Below are positions 1 to 4,985 of a DNA stretch of 7,165 nucleotides, one piece after another (positions within the stretch are counted from its first letter, which is position 1; each line of letters opens with the position of its first letter). The stretch covers positions 1 through 7,165 of the forward strand of contig JAKAYN010000028.1 of NCBI GenBank assembly GCA_021826785.1, given 5' to 3'. A program made the position numbers and the translations under genes. This stretch comes from Thermoplasmata archaeon. Its GTDB lineage: Archaea > Thermoplasmatota > Thermoplasmata > Thermoplasmatales > Thermoplasmataceae. The notes beneath the pieces are model-generated. The model did not search any database. It had not been told where the DNA came from and saw only the letters and a list, made by a program, of their open reading frames with translations.

Positions 1-515
1 ATCTTATTTACATTTAATTTTTTTAAATAGTTAATATACGAATCAAATGCAATCTTTCCAAGAACGAGAACAGCCTTTAAACTCCTCATGGATCTTATTT
101 CGTCAAAGAGGAATGCAGAACAGTTTTTAAGCTCACTATTCAAGGGTTTGTTTTCAGGGGGTGCGCATTTAAGTGCAAGTGTTATATATGAATCAATGTA
201 AATTAAGCCATCATCAATGCTTTTTGATAGTGGCTGGTTTGTTATGCCGGCTTGATACAGAGATGAAACAAGGAAATCAGAGCTTTTATCACCTGTAAAT
301 ATCCTGCCAGTTCTGTTTCCACCATGTGCGGCAGGTGCAAGTCCTATTATAAGTAGCCTTCCGTTTATATCCCCGTATCCAGGTATTGGCCTTGACCAGT
401 ATTCCTGGTCATATTTTTTATGCTGTTCTATAAATGCACGATATTTTATAAGCCTCTCGCATTTTGTGCATTTTATTACATCATTTGTGCTCAGGTTATG
501 GTTTTTGTCAACCAT
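1..515 (-). CDS. udgB: Family 5 uracil-DNA glycosylase (UDGb), 3' end missing
   Basis: This enzyme removes uracil, and in characterised family members other deaminated bases, from DNA to start base-excision repair. I translated 171 residues; the C-terminus lies beyond the left edge. Motif 1 is visible as GLAPAAHGG at residues 58-66, followed by NRTGRIFTGD at 67-76. This is the family 5 form, with Ala where family 4 has an acidic residue. Four cysteines fit the family's iron-sulfur cluster ligands: Cys16 and Cys19 (CTKC), Cys117 (KCAPPENKP) and Cys133. The C-terminal HPS-type motif is not in the window. I chose the ATG at 515 because AAAGGTG lies 9 bases before it. An in-frame GTG at 527 would add four residues and could be a leaderless start, since a TATA-like box lies at 551-560. 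The gene is transcribed away from the AT-rich spacer and has no obvious operon partner here. The family assignment is firm; the exact start is not. Confidence 0.9.
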   Translation of the reverse strand, partial: MVDKNHNLSTNDVIKCTKCERLIKYRAFIEQHKKYDQEYWSRPIPGYGDINGRLLIIGLAPAAHGGNRTGRIFTGDKSSDFLVSSLYQAGITNQPLSKSIDDGLIYIDSYITLALKCAPPENKPLNSELKNCSAFLFDEIRSMRSLKAVLVLGKIAFDSYINYLKKLNVNK

Positions 516-524
516 CTTAACAAA

Positions 525-560
525 CACCTTTGAAAGTTATCATATCAATGAATTTAAATA
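525..560 (-). promoter_or_regulatory. Promoter and ribosome binding site of the uracil-DNA glycosylase gene
   Basis: Read on the minus strand, TATTTAAATT at 551-560 is a TATA-like box and AAAGGTG at 525-531 is a Shine-Dalgarno-like site 9 bases before the ATG at 515. The box lies about 28 bases before the alternative GTG at 527 and about 40 before the ATG. The transcript therefore has either a very short leader containing the Shine-Dalgarno site or no leader with a GTG start. Confidence 0.45.
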
Positions 561-1189
561 TGCTTAAACTTCCTGGGGTATAAAACAAAACCATATACTC
601 AGTAGAATCTATCATGTATTGTCTTTTTATTATATGATGCGTTTAAATTTTAATGTATTAATTTACCATTTGCTGTTCTGAATAATACTCTTTTGATTCT
701 ATTTCAAAGATAATTATCATGATTTTCTATGTTTTTATTATCAGGGAATGAGCATTTGGATGTATATTAAAATTGTTCGATGATTCTTTTATCTTTTTAA
801 TTGTCCATTGTGCAGTCTGTGCCGGTAATTTTTGAAAGTTATTATTTTCCTCTGTATCTATTGGTATTGCAAACTGTTTTGCAATGATTTTATATGAAGA
901 TAATTTTTCCTTATTAAAGATTTCTTAAAATGCAATTGGTTTGGTTAAATAAGCTCTTTGATAAATGGCACATTTTGGATATTATTTCGTTATCATGAAT
1001 AAAGATTTGCTAGGTTCTAATACATTCATAATATACCTCATTACATTATATATTAATCTTCAATTAAGCGCATATAAACGCAATGTTTTTCTTGGCATTC
1101 TTAATATATTCATTACATAATTTGCCTTCATAGTTAATATTATAATATATCACTGATATAAATATATTGTTTTTAATAACTATATGTAT
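540..1189. other. AT-rich intergenic stretch without an intact gene
   Basis: This stretch separates the uracil-DNA glycosylase from the short-chain dehydrogenase. I find no intact gene of convincing length on either strand, and no tRNA- or rRNA-like segment. Its one structured element is the decayed TnpB-like frame at 658-1029. An 8-bp perfect hairpin, ATTGCAAA with a CTGT loop, lies at 866-885 within that frame. The parts at 540-657 and 1040-1189 show only AT-rich sequence with TATA-like runs. Long non-coding AT-rich DNA carrying a mobile-element remnant is consistent with an old insertion site. Confidence 0.7.
658..1029 (-). pseudogene. Decayed TnpB-like (IS200/IS605 OrfB, IS1341-type) N-terminal remnant
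   Basis: One minus-strand frame starting at the ATG at 1029 can be followed for about 123 sense codons, interrupted by TAA at 982-984, TAA at 925-927 and TAG at 727-729, and ending at TAA at 658-660. The longest open piece (730-924, 65 codons) contains KLPAQTAQWTIKKIKESSNNF-like sequence. LPAQTAQ followed by a helix of this kind is typical of the N-terminal region of archaeal TnpB/IS1341-type proteins, the RNA-guided nucleases of IS200/IS605 elements. It falls about 70 codons from the ATG, roughly where I would expect it in the family. GAGGT lies at 1035-1039, 5 bases before the ATG, which suggests a genuine old start. The catalytic RuvC region and zinc finger are absent, so only about the N-terminal third survives. 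Near 690 the better match may move to another frame (NGKLIH-like), which would add a frameshift. The call rests on motif recognition and is inference. Confidence 0.55.
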
Positions 1190-1888
1190 CTAAAGCAGGC
1201 TGTGCCCACCATCTATTGCAATGATCTCGCCATTGATCCAGTCGTGTTCAGCTATTATAGAATAAACAACGTTTGAAATATCCTCAACAGGTGTCTCTGG
1301 CTTACCGTATTTATGCATGCCATGATAATCTCTATTAATACCGAAACTCTCTATTATATATTCAGGTGCAACTGCATTTACCCTTATACCCTTATTTATA
1401 AGGTTTGCAGCGGCAATCTTTACAGCCTTGTTTAATGCATATTTTGATATTGTGTATGAAAACGTTTTTAAATTATTCTTTGTATTGGCCGTTGAATTTG
1501 ATATAAACATTAATGATGAACCAGGTTCCATATATTTAATGGATGCTGACGCAAGGTAAATTGGTATCTTTAAATGATTATTTATCATATCATCGAGACC
1601 TATTGGTGATTCTATACTATCCTCCAAAAAGCCACCAACTGATACTATCAATGAAAAGATGTTTCCATGTCTTTTGTGCATTTCATCTATTAAATTTTCA
1701 CAGGTTTCTTTATCATTTAACTCCATGGCTATGTAATCTATAGATCCATAATTTGATAGTTTATCTTTAATATCTTTCAATTTTTTTTCATTCCTGGAGT
1801 TTACTGTTACATGAAAACCTTTGGATAAAAAGTTGTATGCTATGGACTCACCGAGATAACCTGTTCCGGCTATTAATATGTTCTTCAT
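1190..1888 (-). CDS. Short-chain dehydrogenase/reductase (SDR), substrate unknown
   Basis: This is a soluble Rossmann-fold oxidoreductase of 232 residues, a normal length for a classical SDR. The N-terminal dinucleotide loop is AGTGYLG at residues 7-13, a GxGxxG form one residue shorter than the usual classical TGxxxGxG. Arg32 in VNSRN, just after beta-strand 2, suggests a preference for NADP(H). The catalytic tetrad is readable as Asn104, Ser132, Tyr145 and Lys149 (YTISK), with Tyr 13 residues after Ser as expected. The usual NNAG segment is replaced by VSVGG at 83-87. RVNAVAPEYI (169-178) and NGEIIAIDGG (219-228) are the standard C-terminal SDR segments. The ATG at 1888 has no Shine-Dalgarno site but a TATA-like box about 25 bases upstream, so the message is probably leaderless. 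The small membrane protein gene ends 36 bases upstream on the same strand. The substrate cannot be read from sequence; a sugar, polyol or fatty-acyl ketone are all possible. Confidence 0.85.
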   Translation of the reverse strand: MKNILIAGTGYLGESIAYNFLSKGFHVTVNSRNEKKLKDIKDKLSNYGSIDYIAMELNDKETCENLIDEMHKRHGNIFSLIVSVGGFLEDSIESPIGLDDMINNHLKIPIYLASASIKYMEPGSSLMFISNSTANTKNNLKTFSYTISKYALNKAVKIAAANLINKGIRVNAVAPEYIIESFGINRDYHGMHKYGKPETPVEDISNVVYSIIAEHDWINGEIIAIDGGHSLL

Positions 1889-1900
1889 AATTTAAAATTT

Positions 1901-1917
1901 TTTAATAAATAATAAAT
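1901..1917 (-). promoter_or_regulatory. TATA-like promoter of the SDR gene (leaderless start)
   Basis: The minus strand reads TTTATTATTTATTAAA at 1901-1916, centred some 20-25 bases before the ATG at 1888, with no Shine-Dalgarno site between. This fits an archaeal TATA box driving a leaderless transcript. It lies in the 36-base gap after the membrane protein gene, so the SDR gene need not depend on the upstream promoter. The tract is low-complexity AT sequence, which limits confidence. Confidence 0.4.
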
Positions 1918-1924
1918 CTATCGT

Positions 1925-2239
1925 TTATCCCTTCCATATCCCTATGCCAAGACCTATTATAAAAACGATTAAAAAGAATGTAACTGTTAATGATTGCAAA
2001 TGCAGATCAGAAGCATAGGTTGATGCATATTTTGTAACGTTGGATATTAAATCTGCTGCACTTACATGTGGCAAAAATGATAAATCTATAAAAGATGCTA
2101 TTATTAACGCAACGACAAGCAAAACAACCGCAACTATGGCCTTCTTCGCCACCATGCCGAACAGAAGGCCATCAACGAATACTAGTATTAAAGTTATATA
2201 GCCCTGATAAGGCTCTAGATATGATGGATATATCATCAT
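1925..2239 (-). CDS. Small three-helix membrane protein, function unknown
   Basis: This protein of 104 residues (103 if the second Met is the start) resembles no family I can name. Hydrophobic stretches at about 13-31, 33-50 and 83-102 predict three membrane helices. Helices 1 and 2 are joined by a tight basic turn, AKK at 31-33. A polar loop of about 30 residues between helices 2 and 3 contains NVTKYASTYASDLH. Helix 3 ends in GLGIGIW followed by KG. By the positive-inside rule, the lysine turn and the C-terminal lysine would both lie in the cytoplasm, with the loop outside. No enzymatic motif or metal-ligand cluster is visible. The two ATGs at 2239 and 2236 are adjacent; the palindromic TATA box at 2254-2267 is better spaced for 2236. 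The gene is the first of a possible minus-strand pair with the SDR, 36 bases apart. Confidence 0.75.
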   Translation of the reverse strand: MMIYPSYLEPYQGYITLILVFVDGLLFGMVAKKAIVAVVLLVVALIIASFIDLSFLPHVSAADLISNVTKYASTYASDLHLQSLTVTFFLIVFIIGLGIGIWKG

Positions 2240-2253
2240 TTTATTTATACAAA

Positions 2254-2300
2254 TTTTATATATAAAACTTTCATTGATTATTCAAAATATATTTTATAAA
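2254..2300. promoter_or_regulatory. Divergent promoter region with two TATA elements
   Basis: TTTTATATATAAAA at 2254-2267 is a perfect 14-base palindrome centred about 22-25 bases before the minus-strand ATGs at 2239 and 2236. ATATATTTTATAAA at 2287-2300 is centred about 24 bases before the plus-strand ATG at 2319. Neither start has a Shine-Dalgarno site, so both transcripts are predicted to be leaderless. The palindrome reads as a TATA box in both directions and could also give a plus-strand start near 2287. The two boxes lie only about 20 bases apart, so binding at one may influence the other. Confidence 0.55.
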
Positions 2301-2318
2301 TGTATTGCATACTATAAC

Positions 2319-3200
2319 ATGATTTATACAGAACCTGAAGATACATTATCACCGGTTATAGACCTAATAAAATCATCAAAAAAAAGGCTTTACATGAATT
2401 TTTATTTGATCGATGATAAAAGAATACTATCAGAAATAACAGAATCTGTTAAACGAGGTATAGATGTAAAAATCATCATTGATGGAAGGCCATGCGGTGA
2501 TGGCAACGCAGAGAATGAATTCGAAAACCTTTTAAAAACCGGTGCAAAGGTAAAAAAGGCACCAAAAAGATTTGAAACAGACTCATCATTTGACCATGCA
2601 AAGTACATGTTCAATGAAAAATACTTTATGATCGGCACCGCAAATTTAACAGAGGCTGCATTTAGCAGAAACAGAGAATACATTATTATAGATAAAAAGC
2701 GATCGATAAGAAAAGAGCTTGAAATGATCTTTGATGCAGACTGGAACGATAAAAATGCCGGTGAAACACAATCAATAATTGTATCGCCAGGCTCACAGAA
2801 CGCTATAATATCCTTTATGAGAGATAATAAAAAAATACTAATTGAAAGCGAGGAACTTGGTGATGATGAAGATATATTGAATGAGATGATTAAAAAAGGC
2901 AAGAATTTAAGGATAATACTTCCTAATACCATATCTGAGATAGATTATAAAAATTCGATAAAACTTAAGGATGCAGGCGTTAAAATAAGGTACATGCCAA
3001 AGAATAAGATATACATGCATGCAAAGATGATGGTTTCAAAATATGGATTTATAGGGTCACAGAACTTTACAAGGGCAAGTCTAAATAATAACAGAGAGGT
3101 TGGCATAATATTTAAAAAATATAAATATAAATCAGTGCTAAAAAGGACATTTAAAAAGGACTGGAAGATGGCAGAAAAAAAGATTGGTGGCGTAAAATGA
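2319..3200 (+). CDS. Phospholipase D superfamily protein with two HKD-type motifs
   Basis: This protein of 293 residues has two PLD-type domains, a fold shared by phosphodiesterases and nucleases acting on lipid headgroups or nucleic acids. Motif 1 is HAK at residues 93-95 with GTAN at 106-109 and RE at 119-120. Motif 2 is HAK at 234-236 with GSQN at 246-249 and RE at 259-260. The catalytic His and Lys are present in both. The Asp of HxKxxxxD is replaced by Glu100 in the first and Lys241 in the second. The sequence is rich in Lys and shows no signal peptide or membrane helix, so it is probably cytoplasmic; a nucleic-acid substrate is plausible but unproven. I start it at the ATG at 2319 rather than the in-frame TTG at 2274, because the TTG lies upstream of a TATA-like box spaced for a leaderless start at 2319. 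Its last bases overlap the start of cobJ. Confidence 0.85.
   Translation: MIYTEPEDTLSPVIDLIKSSKKRLYMNFYLIDDKRILSEITESVKRGIDVKIIIDGRPCGDGNAENEFENLLKTGAKVKKAPKRFETDSSFDHAKYMFNEKYFMIGTANLTEAAFSRNREYIIIDKKRSIRKELEMIFDADWNDKNAGETQSIIVSPGSQNAIISFMRDNKKILIESEELGDDEDILNEMIKKGKNLRIILPNTISEIDYKNSIKLKDAGVKIRYMPKNKIYMHAKMMVSKYGFIGSQNFTRASLNNNREVGIIFKKYKYKSVLKRTFKKDWKMAEKKIGGVK
3186..3190 (+). promoter_or_regulatory. Ribosome binding site of cobJ inside the PLD-like gene
   Basis: GGTGG lies 6 bases before the cobJ ATG at 3197, within the last codons of the preceding gene. Together with the ATGA overlap at 3197-3200 it supports this start and suggests coupled translation. Confidence 0.6.
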
Positions 3201-3931
3201 CCGGAAAATTGTATGTAGTAGGCATTGGCCCAGGCAATATCGATAACATGACATTAAGGGCATTAAATGCAATAAAAACCTCAGATGTAATTATTGGTTA
3301 TTCATATTACATCGATCTTATAAAGGATTTATTAAATGGAAAATCAATAATATCAAACGATGTTTCTAATGAGATTGAGCGCGCCAAAGATGCAATAGAA
3401 TTGTCAATGGAAAAAACTGTTTCTATTATATCAAGTGGTGATGCGGGTATATACGGTATCGCAGGTATAGTTCTTGAAATTATATCATCAGAAAATCTTG
3501 ATTTAAACATCGAGATTATTCCAGGGGTATCGGCAATGAGTGCTGCCGCCTCATTAACAGGGGCACCTTTGATGAATGATTTTGCGGTAATAAGTCTTAG
3601 TAACTTGCTAACCTCCGATGAAACAATAATTAAAAGAATCGAATCTGCGGTTTTAGGGGATTTTGTTCTTGCTATTTATAATCCAAAAAGCCAGAGAAGA
3701 ACCGAGCTTATAAAAAAGCTTTATGATATTTTAATAAAATACAGAAGTCCAGAAACACCTGTTGCAATAATCAAAAATGCGTACCGTAAAGATCAATCCA
3801 TTACAATAACTAATATAAAAAACTTTTTATCATATAATATTGATATGTTCACAACAATACTAATTGGCAACTCAAATTCATATACGTTCAAAAATTTTAT
3901 CATAACACCAAGAAGATACATTAAGAAATAA
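3197..3931 (+). CDS. cobJ: Precorrin-3B / cobalt-precorrin-3 C17-methyltransferase (CobJ/CbiH)
   Basis: This enzyme uses S-adenosylmethionine to methylate C17 of the precorrin-3 macrocycle, the step in which the corrin ring contracts during cobalamin synthesis. In archaea the anaerobic (CbiH) route with cobalt already inserted is expected. The 244 residues match the single-domain family in length. Landmarks in order are VGIGPGNIDNMT (8-19), SDVIIGYSYYID (29-40), SSGDAGIYGIAG (79-90), IIPGVSA (107-113), GAPLMNDFAVISLSNLLT (122-139), YNPKSQRR (161-168), IDMFTTILIGNS (215-226) and a C-terminal ITPRRY (236-241). These are the tetrapyrrole methylase signatures plus CbiH-specific segments; SLSN replaces the more usual SLSD. 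The start is fixed by the ATGA overlap with the upstream gene and the GGTGG site. No other corrin gene is visible in the window, so it stands alone here. Confidence 0.93.
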   Translation: MTGKLYVVGIGPGNIDNMTLRALNAIKTSDVIIGYSYYIDLIKDLLNGKSIISNDVSNEIERAKDAIELSMEKTVSIISSGDAGIYGIAGIVLEIISSENLDLNIEIIPGVSAMSAAASLTGAPLMNDFAVISLSNLLTSDETIIKRIESAVLGDFVLAIYNPKSQRRTELIKKLYDILIKYRSPETPVAIIKNAYRKDQSITITNIKNFLSYNIDMFTTILIGNSNSYTFKNFIITPRRYIKK

Positions 3932-3948
3932 ATTAGCCAATAAAAACA

Positions 3949-3960
3949 TTTTTAATTTAT
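3949..3960 (+). promoter_or_regulatory. TATA-like promoter of mdh, overlapping an oligo-T tract
   Basis: TTTTTAATTTAT is centred about 23 bases before the mdh ATG at 3977, and no Shine-Dalgarno site lies between, so a leaderless mdh transcript is likely. The run of five T at 3949-3953, 18 bases after the cobJ stop, could also serve as a weak archaeal terminator for the upstream pair. Confidence 0.45.
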
Positions 3961-3976
3961 CGTTTAATATTTAGCC

Positions 3977-4951
3977 ATGGCAAGAAGCAAGATTTCAATT
4001 ATAGGTGCAGGTGCCGTTGGTGCAACAGTTGCCCAGACGCTTGCCATCAGGCAGACTGGTGATATATACATTTTTGATATCGTTGATGGTCTTGCAGAAG
4101 GCAAGGCCCTAGATATACTTGAAGGTGCCCCTCACTGGGGTTATGATCTTAACATAAAAGGATTCTGTACAGCTGATGAATCAAAGTACGCAGAGATGAA
4201 AGGTTCAGACGTCATAGTTGTGACCGCTGGTCTGGCCAGAAAGCCAGGAATGAGCAGAGACGATCTGCTTTTGAAGAACATTGGGATAATGAAATCTGTT
4301 GGTGAGGCAATAAAGAAATATTCACCTGAATCAAAGATCGTCGTTGTAACGAATCCTGCCGATATAATGGCATATGCAATATACAAGGCATCCGGTATAA
4401 GCCCGGATAAGATAATAGGTCTTGGCGGCTCCTTGGATAGTACAAGATTTAGAACATTTCTGGCAATGGAATTAAATGTATCCTTTGAGGATGTGAACGC
4501 CTTTGTTATAGGTGGCCACGGAGATGATATGGTTCCATTTATAAGATATTCAAACGTTTCAGGAATACCAATAGAGGATTTATTACCAAAGGAGAAAATA
4601 GATGAGATAGTTAAAAGAACAAGGTTTGGCGGTGGCGAGATAGTGAATCTTTACAAGACAGGATCAGCTTTTTATGCACCTGGAATATCAATAGCTGTTA
4701 TGGTTGAATCAATAGTAAACGATCGCAAGCGTGTAATACCATGTGCTGCTTATATAACAGGCGAGCATGCAAAGAACTATCTAATAGAAAATCTTTTCAT
4801 AGGCGTTCCAATAAAGATCGGTAAAAACGGTGTTGAGCATATCTATGATATAAAGTTCAGGGATGATGAGCTCGAAGCTTGGAAGAAGACTGTAGAATCA
4901 GTTAAAAAGAACAGTGCAATAGCAGATGACTATTTTGCAAAAAATCAATAA
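3977..4951 (+). CDS. mdh: NAD-dependent malate dehydrogenase
   Basis: This is a 324-residue member of the LDH-like malate dehydrogenase family, catalysing malate + NAD+ to oxaloacetate + NADH in the TCA cycle. The Rossmann loop is GAGAVGAT at residues 10-17, and Asp34 (IFD) at the end of beta-2 indicates NAD rather than NADP. ARKPGMSRDDL at 87-97 carries Arg88 at the specificity position (102 in lactate dehydrogenase numbering), where lactate dehydrogenases have Gln, so malate is the expected substrate. Arg94 is the loop arginine. TNPAD (125-129), Asp154 and Arg157 in GSLDSTR, and the proton-relay His181 in GGHGDDMVP complete the active site. No active-site residue is missing. The gene has its own TATA box and no Shine-Dalgarno site, so it is probably leaderless. 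sdhA follows 34 bases downstream with its own signals. Confidence 0.95.
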   Translation: MARSKISIIGAGAVGATVAQTLAIRQTGDIYIFDIVDGLAEGKALDILEGAPHWGYDLNIKGFCTADESKYAEMKGSDVIVVTAGLARKPGMSRDDLLLKNIGIMKSVGEAIKKYSPESKIVVVTNPADIMAYAIYKASGISPDKIIGLGGSLDSTRFRTFLAMELNVSFEDVNAFVIGGHGDDMVPFIRYSNVSGIPIEDLLPKEKIDEIVKRTRFGGGEIVNLYKTGSAFYAPGISIAVMVESIVNDRKRVIPCAAYITGEHAKNYLIENLFIGVPIKIGKNGVEHIYDIKFRDDELEAWKKTVESVKKNSAIADDYFAKNQ

Positions 4952-4980
4952 ATATAAAATAATTTTATTTTAAGAGGCGA
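4950..4980 (+). promoter_or_regulatory. TATA-like box and Shine-Dalgarno site of sdhA
   Basis: In the 34-base gap after mdh, AAATATAAAA at 4950-4959 is a candidate TATA box and GAGGCGA at 4974-4980 is a Shine-Dalgarno-like site 5 bases before the ATG at 4986. The start codon is well supported. If the box is used, transcription would begin close to the Shine-Dalgarno site, so sdhA may instead be translated mainly from read-through mdh transcripts. Confidence 0.5.
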
Positions 4981-4985
4981 AAGTT

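Noticed and set aside
866..885. Perfect 8-bp hairpin with a CTGT loop (ATTGCAAA/TTTGCAAT)
   Set aside because: It could be a terminator or transposon end, but it has no adjoining T-run, lies inside the TnpB-like coding remnant, and is within chance expectation for AT-rich DNA.
1064..1189. 41 codons stay open in frame after the TAG stop of the SDR gene
   Set aside because: I considered read-through or a lost C-terminal extension. The SDR already ends at its normal family length after the GG-containing final segment, and the extension is AT-rich Asn/Ile/Lys sequence expected by chance.
1543..1743. Plus-strand 66-codon open frame opposite the SDR gene
   Set aside because: The opposite strand encodes the conserved SDR core including the catalytic tetrad. 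The plus-strand translation resembles nothing.
2402..2932. Long minus-strand open frame of 176 codons antisense to the PLD-like gene
   Set aside because: It lies wholly opposite a gene with recognisable HKD motifs. Its Ser/Ile/Phe-rich translation is what the reverse complement of Lys/Asp/Ile-rich coding sequence gives, and it has no start signals.
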